DNA from: Limnohabitans sp. T6-20
Lineage (GTDB): Bacteria; Pseudomonadota; Gammaproteobacteria; Burkholderiales; Burkholderiaceae_C
Assembly (NCBI RefSeq): GCF_003063505.1
Contig: NZ_NERW01000002.1
Coordinates: 558,001-622,000, forward strand
DNA: 64,000 nt
Direction of reading: 5' to 3'
The notes under the pieces: generated by a model
The model's database searches: none
The model's input: the letters and a program-made list of their open reading frames with translations, nothing else
Told to the model about the DNA's origin: nothing
Part shown: positions 1 to 10,077 of the stretch, piece after piece
Layout of the letters: each line of letters begins with the position of its first letter
How positions within the stretch are numbered: position 1 is the first letter of the stretch
Position numbers and translations under genes: made by a program

Positions 1-138
1 GAAGTGTTCTGGTTGCGCCAGCACCTGCGGGATGTGCTTGTGCCGGTGTGCACGTCGGTGGGCCCTCAGAGCGGCGAGCTGACGGGCGTCTTCGGGTGAG
101 ATGTGCTGCGGCTTGGGCAGGGCGGAGTTGTCTGTCAT
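1..138 (-). CDS. Hypothetical protein, partial (runs off left edge)
   Basis: An ATG at 138 on the minus strand opens 46 codons with no stop up to the window edge. GAGGT, spaced seven bases before the ATG, is a good ribosome binding site. The visible N-terminus is hydrophilic, begins MTDNSALPKPQHISPEDARQ and continues into a basic His/Arg-rich stretch (AHRRAHRHKH). There is no signal peptide. I do not recognise the family. Support is the Shine-Dalgarno site plus the uninterrupted frame. Confidence 0.55.
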   Translation of the reverse strand, partial: MTDNSALPKPQHISPEDARQLAALRAHRRAHRHKHIPQVLAQPEHF

Positions 139-230
139 GTTGGACCTCGCGGAAGCCCACAGCATAGGGTATCGGGGCTTGAGTGCCTGCGGCAAGAGGC
201 GTTTTCCTGAGCGCAGTGTGTTGAGCCGAT

Positions 231-1079
231 TTACCACTTGCCGGATGCGCCACCACCGCCAAATCCCCCGCCACCGCCCTTGAACCCGCCGCCAGGGCCA
301 CCTCGGCCGCCGTAGCGAGCTCGAAGCAGTCCGGCAATGCCAACCCAGGTGGTCAGTAAGGTGATGCCGCCAGCGATCAGTGCCAGCGAAAACACCCCGA
401 GCAAGAACCAGCTGGCTGTCGCCACAATCGCCGCCGTCATGACCGCGCCCGGGGTGCGCCCCAGAACGGATCGCAACACGAAACCGAGCAAGGCGCCCGC
501 CACGATGATCCAGGTGATGTTGTTCCACGGGTCTTGAGGCAACTTGGCTGTTGGGGTGGGCAGCGGTTCGCCGTCGATCACGCCCATCATGCGTTGCAGT
601 CCTGCCAGGATGCCGCCCGCAAAGTCTTGCTGGCGAAAGCTGGGGGTGATGACCTCTTCGATGATGCGTTTGCTGGTGGCATCGTTCAGCGCACCTTCCA
701 GCCCATAGCCTACTTCGATGCGCACGGTACGGTCGTCTTTGGCCACAAGCAGAATGGCACCATCGTCCACCTTTGTGCGCCCCAGTTGCCATTGTTCTGC
801 CACGCGCAGCGCATATTGCTCAATGGTCTCCGGCTGGGTGGTGGGCACAAGCAACACGGCCAGTTGACTGCCTTTGCGCAGTTCGAAGGCGGTCAATGCC
901 TCTTCGATCTGTTTTTGTTGCGCTGTGGTCAGCGTGTGGGTCTGGTCAATGACATGGCCTGACAAAGCAGGCACCGCCAGCGGTTGCGGGGGCTGTGACG
1001 GCACCTGGGCGCTGCCAAGTGTCCAACTCAACAGTGCGCTGAGCATGAGCAGCCAGCTCGCAGGCTGTGTCATGCGCAT
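231..1079 (-). CDS. TPM domain (YgcG-type) exported membrane protein
   Basis: The 282-residue product starts with a signal peptide (hydrophobic core, cleavage near GSAQ at about residue 25). A TPM_phosphatase domain follows at about 35-165; visible family features are VIDQTHTLT, QLAVLLVPT and DDRTVRIEVGYGLEG. Two to three transmembrane helices occupy about 190-250, and the tail is a low-complexity Gly-rich stretch (GGGFGGGG) as in other YgcG-like proteins. It lies 34 bp downstream of the LemA-type gene on the same strand, a common pairing linked to envelope functions. The biochemical role of the family is unsettled; phosphatase activity is reported only for some members. ATG 1073 is an alternative start. 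Confidence 0.88.
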   Translation of the reverse strand: MRMTQPASWLLMLSALLSWTLGSAQVPSQPPQPLAVPALSGHVIDQTHTLTTAQQKQIEEALTAFELRKGSQLAVLLVPTTQPETIEQYALRVAEQWQLGRTKVDDGAILLVAKDDRTVRIEVGYGLEGALNDATSKRIIEEVITPSFRQQDFAGGILAGLQRMMGVIDGEPLPTPTAKLPQDPWNNITWIIVAGALLGFVLRSVLGRTPGAVMTAAIVATASWFLLGVFSLALIAGGITLLTTWVGIAGLLRARYGGRGGPGGGFKGGGGGFGGGGASGKW

Positions 1080-1113
1080 GGCATTTCACCTGAATGCGCA
1101 CCGTTGCAAGAGT

Positions 1114-1758
1114 TCACTGAGGGGACCCCGCTTTGGAAGCTGGCGATGGGCTGGCAGGTTTTCCGAAATTGACCTCGGGTGGTTTGGCAATGGCCTGTTC
1201 GTTCTCGACCGCAAAATTGGGTTTTTCTTTGTAGCCCAGCGCCATGGCGGTCAGGTTGGATGGAAAGGAGTGCACGGTGACGTTGTAGTCCTGGACAGCT
1301 TTGATGTAACGGTTGCGGGCCACAGCGATGCGGTTTTCTGTGCCCTCCAGCTGTGCTTGCAGGTCAATGAAGCCCTGATTGGCGCGCAGGGCAGGGTAGT
1401 TTTCAGACACCACCAGCAAGCGCGACAGGCTGCCGGACAGGTCTTTTTGGGCTTGCTGAAACTTTTGAAAGGCTTGTGGGTCGTTCACCAGTTCTGGCGA
1501 TGCCTGGATGGACGTGGCTTTGGCCCGTGCCTCGACCACGGCTTGCAAGGTGCTCTGCTCAAAGTCGGCCTGGCCTTTGACCACATTGACCAGATTGGGG
1601 ATCAGGTCGGCCCTGCGCTGGTACTGGCTGAGCACCTCAGACCAGCTGGCCTTGACTTGCTCGGTGTCGCTTTGAAACTGGTTGTAGCCGCAGCCCGTCA
1701 GGCTGAGGACTACAGACATCAGAAGCAGGGTGATCCATCGGTTGAAAGAAAAAGACAT
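1114..1758 (-). CDS. LemA family lipoprotein
   Basis: The product has 214 residues from the ATG at 1758. The N-terminus carries a lipoprotein signal with lipobox LTGC (Cys about 23), so the protein is predicted to be lipid-anchored in the periplasm. The rest is the LemA four-helix fold: W-x-x-V-x-x-x-Y-Q-R-R-A-D-L-I-P-N-L near the front is the classic LemA signature, and N-R-Y-I-K-A-V-Q-D-Y-N appears in the third helix. The open frame extends upstream to 1947, but the added residues have no signal and the lipoprotein start is clearly right. It forms a likely two-gene unit with the TPM protein. LemA function is not established. Confidence 0.93.
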   Translation of the reverse strand: MSFSFNRWITLLLMSVVLSLTGCGYNQFQSDTEQVKASWSEVLSQYQRRADLIPNLVNVVKGQADFEQSTLQAVVEARAKATSIQASPELVNDPQAFQKFQQAQKDLSGSLSRLLVVSENYPALRANQGFIDLQAQLEGTENRIAVARNRYIKAVQDYNVTVHSFPSNLTAMALGYKEKPNFAVENEQAIAKPPEVNFGKPASPSPASKAGSPQ

Positions 1759-1929
1759 GTCTGGCCTTGCAGTGGTGGGTGTGTTGCAAGGGTATGTCTG
1801 TCGGGGCCGCTGCACAGTGCGCTGACCCACGCACGGGGCGGGCCAGAAGCGTGGGTGCTTCCTCATTTGAGATGCTGATTTTGGTGAATATGTACTGATA
1901 AATGTGTATATCGACGATACAATCGATAA

Positions 1930-2529
1930 ATGCTTATGAATCCTCATTCCGCACTTGCCATGTCCTGGGGCCTCTTGGCCTTGGCGTCTGCACCTGCCAT
2001 GGCTTTTCAGGACAAGGTTTGGCAGCTCGCGCCCGCCTCAACAACGCATCTGGTGGAGTTGGTTCAGGGCTCTGAGCAGTCCAAACGCGCAGCAGAGTTC
2101 CGCACAGGGGGCTTTGAGTCTGCCGGTGGCCAGTGGGTCGGATTTGACAGGTGGTACCGCCCGAAGTGGACAGACATGCGCGCGACCTGGATGACCCAAC
2201 TCACGCCAGAGTTTGGCGTGCTGTGGGGCGCAAGCACGGGCGAACGGGCCGAGAAATACAGCATTTCACCCAGCCTGAAATTGGGTGTTGTTTACCAGAC
2301 CAAGGTGGGCTTGAATGCCTATTTTTCGGTTCGTGCCACATCGGTGCTCGGGGGCCGGATGAAAGAAAAAACCTGCACCGCCGACTATGGCGACATTGGT
2401 GGCGTTGAGCAGGTCAATTGCAGGCTGGCCGCCAGCGAGATGACGCCCACCGAAACATTGAAGTACCTGACCAATGCGTTGCCGCCAGATCGGCACAACG
2501 TCTGGGTTCGGTACACCCTTGTTTTTTGA
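1930..2529 (+). CDS. Exported protein, possibly small outer-membrane barrel
   Basis: The 199-residue product has an N-terminal signal peptide (ALAMSWGLLALASAPAMA, cleavage before FQDK). The mature part alternates polar and aromatic/hydrophobic residues in short stretches and ends in a phenylalanine (RYTLVF), as many outer-membrane beta-barrels do. Two cysteines (TCTADY, VNCRL) could form a disulfide. I do not recognise a family. It starts at ATG 1930, or ATG 1936 six bases later, with no clear Shine-Dalgarno site. It is 26 bp upstream of the subtilase gene and probably co-transcribed with it, suggesting the two exported proteins work together. The upstream gap (1759-1929), shared with divergent lemA, must hold both promoters. 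Confidence 0.72.
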   Translation: MLMNPHSALAMSWGLLALASAPAMAFQDKVWQLAPASTTHLVELVQGSEQSKRAAEFRTGGFESAGGQWVGFDRWYRPKWTDMRATWMTQLTPEFGVLWGASTGERAEKYSISPSLKLGVVYQTKVGLNAYFSVRATSVLGGRMKEKTCTADYGDIGGVEQVNCRLAASEMTPTETLKYLTNALPPDRHNVWVRYTLVF

Positions 2530-2555
2530 GTTTTTTGCAAGCAGAGAGGTTCACC

Positions 2556-3473
2556 ATGAAAATCATTCGCATTGTTTCTTTGGCATCACTGGGGCTGTTG
2601 GCCCTGACAGCTGCGCATGCACAAAAAAGCGGCCCCGGCAAAACTGCGCCCGCGCCTCAATTGCAAACCTGGATGAGCCCCGAAGTGGCCGATGCCTGGA
2701 AGCAAGGCTACAAAGGCTCGGGCGTCACGGTCACGGTGGTCGATGATTTCCGCAGCAACCAAGGCTTGTATGGCAATTTGGGGCAGGGAACCCAGCTGCT
2801 GCGCCACGGCGAGTGGACTTTGAAAGAGGCCAGCATGATTGCGCCATCGGCCACCCTGCGTTCGCAAGACTTCACCTCGGGCACAACGGTGGCGTTGAAC
2901 CGTGGGCTGAACGTGCTGAATTTGAGTTACGGCATGTATGCCGCAGCGGGTTTCACCCCTTCCCAAATTGGTTGGAGCGCGCAGGAAACATCCATCATCA
3001 GCTACGCACAGAATGGCAAAGCCGTCATCTCCAAGGCGGCGGGCAATGATGCGGTGGCCATCGGCGCTGCCAATGCATCTGGCAATGTCGACTACCTGAA
3101 CGTGTCGCTCAAAGGCGCGCAGTCCGCGATTTATGTTGGTGCCTTGAATACCAACGGCACGACCAGCGCACCTGCAAGTTTGGCCTCCTACTCCAACACG
3201 CCCGGTGCCGATGCCACCGTGCAGAACCAGTTCCTTGTGGTGGGGGTGGACGGTGCCAAAACGGGTTTGTACGGCACTTCTTTTGCAGCGCCCATCATCA
3301 CAGGCTATTCGGCTATTTTGGGCAGCAAGTTCACCAAAGCTACGGCAACTCAAATCACCAACCAGTTGCTGAACACGGCACGCCAGGACACGATCTCCAA
3401 CTACAACGCGGCCACACACGGCCGCGGTGAAGCGAGCATCACCCGCGCATTGGCGCCCATCAGCATTCAATAA
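2556..3473 (+). CDS. S8 (subtilisin-type) serine peptidase, exported
   Basis: The product has 305 residues. It begins with a signal peptide (cleavage after AHA, residue 22) and then a compact subtilase domain. Catalytic residues can be placed: Asp63/64 in VTVVDDF, His84 in LLRHGEWT, oxyanion Asn164 in KAAGND and nucleophile Ser242 in GTSFAAP. The domain is short for the family, with no long propeptide and no C-terminal extension. The chosen ATG follows GCAGAGAGG with good spacing; the longer upstream frame overlaps the preceding gene out of frame. The partner gene upstream encodes a barrel-like exported protein. Substrate is unknown. A long hairpin follows the stop codon. Confidence 0.9.
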   Translation: MKIIRIVSLASLGLLALTAAHAQKSGPGKTAPAPQLQTWMSPEVADAWKQGYKGSGVTVTVVDDFRSNQGLYGNLGQGTQLLRHGEWTLKEASMIAPSATLRSQDFTSGTTVALNRGLNVLNLSYGMYAAAGFTPSQIGWSAQETSIISYAQNGKAVISKAAGNDAVAIGAANASGNVDYLNVSLKGAQSAIYVGALNTNGTTSAPASLASYSNTPGADATVQNQFLVVGVDGAKTGLYGTSFAAPIITGYSAILGSKFTKATATQITNQLLNTARQDTISNYNAATHGRGEASITRALAPISIQ

Positions 3474-3493
3474 AGACCCTGAATTCATCCCGT

Positions 3494-3546
3494 CAAGCCC
3501 TGCAGAGGACGCGACCTGTGTCGAGCGCGTCACCCTGCAGGGCTTG
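3494..3546. repeat. Long inverted repeat (hairpin) between peptidase and MFS genes
   Basis: Arms CAAGCCCTGCAG (3494-3505) and CTGCAGGGCTTG (3535-3546) are perfect 12-bp complements, and an inner pair GACGCG/CGCGTC (3508-3513 with 3526-3531) extends the stem. It lies just after the peptidase stop. No T-run follows, so it is not a textbook intrinsic terminator; it may be a 3'-end stabiliser or protein-binding site. Confidence 0.6.
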
Positions 3547-3581
3547 CCTGCTTTAGGATGTCCGGCATCGAAAGGTCTTTG

Positions 3582-4805
3582 ATGCCCCATCTTCTTTCCG
3601 CTTCTTTTCGCAGGCTGGCTTGGTCCAATTTGTTGGCGCAGTCGGCCGAGCAACTGAGCCTGGCTGCCGTGCCCATCGTGGCGGTGCTGTTGCTCAAGGC
3701 CGGGCCGGGCGAAATCGGCTTGCTGGCCTCCATCCAGTCCTTGCCATTTTTATTGCTGGCCATGCCTTTGGGCTTGCTGGCAGATCGCACTTCGCGCACC
3801 CGTTTGATGGCTTTGGCCGAGTCGTTGCGGGCAATGGCTTTGCTGCTGTTGCTGGCGCTGATCGTCACGGGGCATGTGTCGATTACAGCGCTGGCCATCA
3901 TCGGCTTCATGGCGGCGGTCGGCACGGTGGCTTTCAGTGTGGCTGCACCTTCGCTGGTGCCTGCGCTGGTGAATGTAGAAGGTTTGGCGCAGGCCAATGG
4001 CCGGCTGGAGCTGGCGCGCAGCGCCGCGTTTGCTGCAGGTCCCGCGTTGGCCGGAGCCCTGATCGCCTGGACAGGCGCATCGGCGGCCTTTGTGCTGTCG
4101 GGCATGTTGTCGATGTCGGCCGTGCTGTGCTTGCGCGGCATTGCCGAGCCGGCTCGTGCGGCGATGCCAGCACGCCACCCTTTGCTGGAGCTGCAAGACG
4201 GGGCCAAGTGGGTGTGGAGGAGTGATTTGCTCCGCCCCATCGTGTTTTGCTCCATCGCCTGGAACATCTCGTGGTTCATGCTGCAGGCGGCTTATGTGCC
4301 GTATGCGATCCATGACCTGGGGTTGGACGCGAGTGGGGTGGGCGTGACGCTGGCCTGTTACGGCGTTGGCATGATCGTGGGCGCTTTGCTGGCACCGCGT
4401 GTCGTCGCACTGCTGCCATTCGGTCGGGCGATTTTGCTCGGGCCTTATTTCTCGGTGTTGGCGGCGACCACCATGGCCATGACGTTGTTTTGGCCACACG
4501 GCTGGTTGGCAGCCTTGTCTTACTTTTTCTTTGGCGCAGGCCCGATCATCTGGACCATCACCTCCACCACTTTGCGCCAGACCGTGACGCCCCGCGCCAT
4601 GATCGGGCGGGTCACGTCAATCAACATCGTGGTCAGCACAGGCGCTCGCCCTTTGGGGGCGGCGCTGGGCGGTGTGTTGGGTGTGAGCTTTCCGGTGTCG
4701 GTCAGCTTGTGGTGCGTGGTGTTGGGCTTTGGTGTGCAGGCGATCATCATCAGCGCGTCCAAGGTGAGGACGCTCAAGCGCCTGCCCGAGCCCTTGCCGG
4801 ACTGA
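3582..4805 (+). CDS. MFS transporter (EntS/MFS_3-like exporter)
   Basis: The product has 407 residues with about twelve hydrophobic segments, typical of a major facilitator permease. The loop after helix 2 carries G-L-L-A-D-R-x-S-R-x-R, the MFS motif A variant shared by enterobactin-exporter-like and macrolide-efflux-like members. A second half-motif is seen near GRVTSINIVVSTGARP. The start at 3582 is preferred over ATG 3558 because AAAGG sits six to seven bases before it. The substrate cannot be deduced. The gene ends six bases before the convergent CoA-transferase gene. Confidence 0.9.
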   Translation: MPHLLSASFRRLAWSNLLAQSAEQLSLAAVPIVAVLLLKAGPGEIGLLASIQSLPFLLLAMPLGLLADRTSRTRLMALAESLRAMALLLLLALIVTGHVSITALAIIGFMAAVGTVAFSVAAPSLVPALVNVEGLAQANGRLELARSAAFAAGPALAGALIAWTGASAAFVLSGMLSMSAVLCLRGIAEPARAAMPARHPLLELQDGAKWVWRSDLLRPIVFCSIAWNISWFMLQAAYVPYAIHDLGLDASGVGVTLACYGVGMIVGALLAPRVVALLPFGRAILLGPYFSVLAATTMAMTLFWPHGWLAALSYFFFGAGPIIWTITSTTLRQTVTPRAMIGRVTSINIVVSTGARPLGAALGGVLGVSFPVSVSLWCVVLGFGVQAIIISASKVRTLKRLPEPLPD

Positions 4806-4811
4806 CCGTGC

Positions 4812-5681
4812 TCAGCGCGGCAGCGTCATCAGCGGGATGTCTTTGGCTTCGGCCAGTTTGTCGAGCTGGGCGCGTGTTTGGCCTGCCAGGAAGGCCTCGA
4901 TGGCTTTGCGCGTGGCGGGCTTGAAGAGGTCGTTCACCGGGTGCGCCAGCTTGACGCCAGCGGCTTCGCACAGGCTCAGTGCAAAGTGGGGTTCAAGCGC
5001 CGCCACGGCCACACGACCGTTTTTACAGGCATACATGCGGTAGCCTGCGTGTGCACCGCCCACCGCGCCATCGGGTGTGGTCATGCGCAGCTGGCGGGGC
5101 AGGGCCAGCCAGGCGGCCGCGTCTGACAAGGCCACTTCGTGGCGCGAGCCTTTGCCTGTGGTCTTGAGCGAGATCAGTGCCTTGAGCGTGGCTTCGCTGG
5201 CCATGAGCGCACCGCCCATGTCGGCGAACAAGCTTGGGGGCAGGTCCATGCCGTTGACCAGACCTGCCTCGGCTTGATAGGTCAAATCATGGCCAGGAAT
5301 CTCGGCCAACGGGCCGGGGGCACCCACCACTTCGATCAGGCTGAGCGTGGGGTATTGCTTGTGCAGCGTTTTCCAGCTCAGGCCGAGCTTGGTCAGGGCC
5401 GAGGGGCGAAACGAGGTCAGCAGCACATCGGTGCTGGGCAGCAGCTTGTGCAGTGCGGCTTGGCCTGCTTCTGTTTTGAGGTCCAGCGTTTTGTGCTTGA
5501 CACCTTTGTGCAGCAAGTCGTAGCCGCTGGGCGTGTAGTGCTGCATCGGGTCACCGGCGGGTGGATTGACCTTGGTGCAGCTGGCGCCCATGTCGGCCAA
5601 ACGCATGAGGGCGGCGGGGCCGGGCAGGTTGAGGGCAAGGCTCAGGATGCGCGTGCCGCGCAGGGGTTTGTGGGTGCTCAT
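4812..5681 (-). CDS. CaiB/BaiF family CoA transferase
   Basis: The product has 289 residues and belongs to the class III CoA-transferase / alpha-methylacyl-CoA racemase family. Visible features are an early GTRILSLALNLPGPAALM segment, the G-A-S-C-T-K-V strand leading into NPPAGDPM, and G-H-D-L-T-Y in mid-protein, equivalent to the conserved catalytic GHD motif. The enzyme would move CoA between acyl groups or racemise a 2-methylacyl-CoA. It is shorter than typical CaiB proteins (about 380-410) and nearer the racemase subfamily. ATG 5681 is chosen; the frame continues to 5828 but those extra residues are encoded by a REP-like repeat. Confidence 0.88.
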   Translation of the reverse strand: MSTHKPLRGTRILSLALNLPGPAALMRLADMGASCTKVNPPAGDPMQHYTPSGYDLLHKGVKHKTLDLKTEAGQAALHKLLPSTDVLLTSFRPSALTKLGLSWKTLHKQYPTLSLIEVVGAPGPLAEIPGHDLTYQAEAGLVNGMDLPPSLFADMGGALMASEATLKALISLKTTGKGSRHEVALSDAAAWLALPRQLRMTTPDGAVGGAHAGYRMYACKNGRVAVAALEPHFALSLCEAAGVKLAHPVNDLFKPATRKAIEAFLAGQTRAQLDKLAEAKDIPLMTLPR

Positions 5682-5744
5682 AGTGCCCTGCATTTTAGGA
5701 GGGCACTTGGCCAGTGGCTGCCCATGCGCGACACCCATGCCAAG

Positions 5745-5817
5745 TGGGAGCGAGCCCCTGCTCGCGAATGTGGGCTGTGGCTGTGCAGGTATTCGGCTGC
5801 AGGGGCAGCCTCCCACA
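5745..5817. repeat. REP-like palindromic element, copy 1
   Basis: A 25-bp arm (5745-5769, TGGGAGCGAGCCCCTGCTCG...) is partly complementary to 5791-5815; I count 19 of 25 paired positions around a 21-bp loop. The same arms recur at 5851-5925 and 12332-12431, so this is a dispersed repeat and not part of either flanking gene. Confidence 0.75.
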
Positions 5818-5850
5818 GGGATCAACAATCAGCCGCAGTGGCGAACTCCT

Positions 5851-5925
5851 TGCGGGAGCGAGCCCCTGCTTGCGAATGTGGGCTGTGGCTGTGCACGTAT
5901 TCGGCCGCAGGGGCGAACTCCCACA
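5851..5925. repeat. REP-like palindromic element, copy 2
   Basis: Second copy in tandem with copy 1. It shares the left arm GGGAGCGAGCCCCTGCT, the loop TGTGGGCTGTGGCTGTGCA and the right arm TTCGGCCGCAGGGGCGA. A fragment of a further right arm (5831-5849) lies between the two copies. The pair sits between the start of the CoA-transferase gene and the end of pobA. Confidence 0.75.
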
Positions 5926-5966
5926 GGGGCCTCGTCGGTCGCTGTGCAGCTCAGATTTCTGCGGGT

Positions 5967-8103
<2,137 letters not shown>

Positions 8104-8131
8104 CAGCGGGTGAGCGCCCACGCTGGGGTGA

Positions 8132-9127
8132 TCAGCGTTTGACTGGGCGGTTTTGTCGTGCTCGCGCCGCCACAAACGCCTCGAATGCTTGGGCGCTGGT
8201 TTTGGCAGGGGGGTAGCCAAAGTGGGTTTTGAGTGCCGTGTTCAGCAGCACCGGGCGGTAGCGCAAAAAGTCAAGCTGCTCGGGGCCATAGCGACTCACC
8301 CCCAATCGGCTGCCCAGCCACAAGGCCGATTTGAGCAGCCAAGCCGGTAACACGTGAGGCTGTTTGTTCAGCCGCTGGGCGATCTCGAAGATCGTGAGCG
8401 CGCCGTCACCCGCCAGGTTGAAGCAACCGGTTTGGGCCTGTCCACTCAGCGCGTGCAGGATGGCGCCGGTCACGTCTTCATCCCAAATGAACACAAAGGG
8501 GCTGTCGCTGCCCCGGATGGCCAGCAGGCGAGGCTTCTCAAACAAGGCGGTGATCTGGTTGTCCACCCGCTCGCCCAGGATGGTGCCGATGCGCAGCACG
8601 GTTTGCGCCAGTTGCGGGTGGCTTTGGCGGTAGTGCGCCAGCATCTCTTCGACCAAGCGTTTGTGGTGTGCATAGGCAAAGGTCTCGTTGCCGCGCAGGG
8701 GCATGTCTTCGGTCAGCCATGGGGCGTTGTCGGCGTGGTAGCCATAGGCCGCGCCGCTGGATGACACCACAATGTGCCGCACACCGTGCTGCACGCAGGC
8801 TTGCAGCACGTTTTGCGTGCCGCCTACATCGACTGAATATTCAAAAGCACGGTTCGAGTCTTTGCCCGGCGTGACGATGGACGCCAGATGGACCACGGTG
8901 TCGATGCGGTGCGCGGCCATGGTGTCTGCCAGCGCCGGGTCGCGCACGTCTTGCGTGACATGTGTGATGCCGGGCAGCTGCTGCGCTGCAGGCATTTCGC
9001 GCACATCCACGGCGACCACCGTCTCGCACCGGCTGTCTTGGGCCAATGCCCCGATCAGCCCTTGCCCCAGAAAACCAGCGGCACCGGTGACCAGCACCCG
9101 GCATGCCTTGGGGGATGTGGCATTCAT
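8132..9127 (-). CDS. NAD(P)-dependent epimerase/dehydratase (extended SDR)
   Basis: The product has 331 residues. The N-terminal Rossmann motif is VLVTGAAGFLGQGL (extended-SDR TGxxGxxG). VVHLASIV follows, then the catalytic Ser in VVSSSGAAYG; the usual YxxxK appears as Y-A-H-H-K. The C-terminal half is the variable substrate region. Its ATG overlaps the stop of the symporter gene by four bases (ATGA), so the two are translationally coupled. It is the last gene of an SDR / monooxygenase / symporter / epimerase operon. Substrate unknown; 3-beta-hydroxysteroid-dehydrogenase-like or sugar-epimerase-like roles are both possible. Confidence 0.9.
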   Translation of the reverse strand: MNATSPKACRVLVTGAAGFLGQGLIGALAQDSRCETVVAVDVREMPAAQQLPGITHVTQDVRDPALADTMAAHRIDTVVHLASIVTPGKDSNRAFEYSVDVGGTQNVLQACVQHGVRHIVVSSSGAAYGYHADNAPWLTEDMPLRGNETFAYAHHKRLVEEMLAHYRQSHPQLAQTVLRIGTILGERVDNQITALFEKPRLLAIRGSDSPFVFIWDEDVTGAILHALSGQAQTGCFNLAGDGALTIFEIAQRLNKQPHVLPAWLLKSALWLGSRLGVSRYGPEQLDFLRYRPVLLNTALKTHFGYPPAKTSAQAFEAFVAARARQNRPVKR

Positions 9128-10053
9128 GCGGCGCTTTCCGCCACCGGCCCGCCACTGCGCAGAGGTCGGCGCGCCCAGAAGCCGGCCAGGATCAGGCCCG
9201 CGATGATGTCCCAAAAGCCCCACACACCGGCCACCACGGCCATGCCGCCCAGCCCGTCAAAGAAGCTGAAAATCAGCACCAGACCGAGGCCCGCATTGCG
9301 GATGCCCACCTCGATGGACAGCGCTCGGCAGTCGTAGTCGGACAGGCGTGCCACCCGTGCCACGGCGTAGCCGGTGCCAAAGGCCAGCGCATCGTGCAGC
9401 ACCACGGCCAGCAGCACCAGCCCGACGTAATCCATGAAGTAACGCCAGTTGCCCGCAATGGCACCGACGATGAAGCCGATCAACGCCAGAAAGCTGATGA
9501 TGCGCAATGGTTTTTTGAAGCGCTCAGTGAAGGCCGGAAAGCGCTGCACACAGGCCAGTCCCAGCACAAAGGGCAGGCCAATGATGAGCAGGATGTGGCC
9601 AAACATTTGCAGCGGATCGAGTGCAATGGTGGTCAGCAGGCCAGAGGCCGTGGGGTGGATGCTGCCCCAGAAAGCAAAGTTGAGCGGCATGGCAAACACC
9701 GAGATGGCGTTGGACACGGCGGTCATCGACACACTGAGCGCCACATTGCCATTGGCGCGGTGGGTCAGTATGTTGCTCACGTTGCCGGGCGGGCAACAGG
9801 CCACCAGGATCATGCCCAAAGCGATGCTGGGCGAGGGCTGCAGCACCAGGGTCAGCACATAGGTGATGGCAGGCAGCAACAAAAATTGCGCAGCGATGCC
9901 CACCGCAAAGGCCATGGGCATGCGCAGCAGACGGCGAAAGTCGTCGATGCGGGTATCGAGCGCGATGCCGAACATCAAAAAGCCCAGCACCGCGTTGAGT
10001 ACGGCCAGCGAGGCAGGGTTGAAGTTCAAGCGGATGTCGTCAACAGGCAGCAT
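9124..10053 (-). CDS. Bile acid:sodium symporter (SBF/BASS) family transporter
   Basis: The product has 309 residues and about nine to ten transmembrane helices. Family signatures are the LVACCPPGNVSNILTH segment and the later S-I-E-V-G-I-R-N-A-G-L-G stretch, which contribute the crossed discontinuous helices and sodium sites in SBF proteins. Prokaryotic members carry organic anions including bile acids and pantoate. Placement between a flavin monooxygenase gene (24 bp upstream) and an epimerase (4-bp overlap) suggests uptake or release of the same substrate those enzymes process. It ends in a hydrophilic Arg/Gly tail. Confidence 0.92.
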   Translation of the reverse strand: MLPVDDIRLNFNPASLAVLNAVLGFLMFGIALDTRIDDFRRLLRMPMAFAVGIAAQFLLLPAITYVLTLVLQPSPSIALGMILVACCPPGNVSNILTHRANGNVALSVSMTAVSNAISVFAMPLNFAFWGSIHPTASGLLTTIALDPLQMFGHILLIIGLPFVLGLACVQRFPAFTERFKKPLRIISFLALIGFIVGAIAGNWRYFMDYVGLVLLAVVLHDALAFGTGYAVARVARLSDYDCRALSIEVGIRNAGLGLVLIFSFFDGLGGMAVVAGVWGFWDIIAGLILAGFWARRPLRSGGPVAESAA

Positions 10054-10077
10054 GTGGGCTTTCGTGAAGAGTGAAGG

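Noticed and set aside
5682-5828. N-terminal extension of the CoA transferase
   Set aside because: Encoded by the REP-like element and not homologous to the family; ATG 5681 gives a normal N-terminus.
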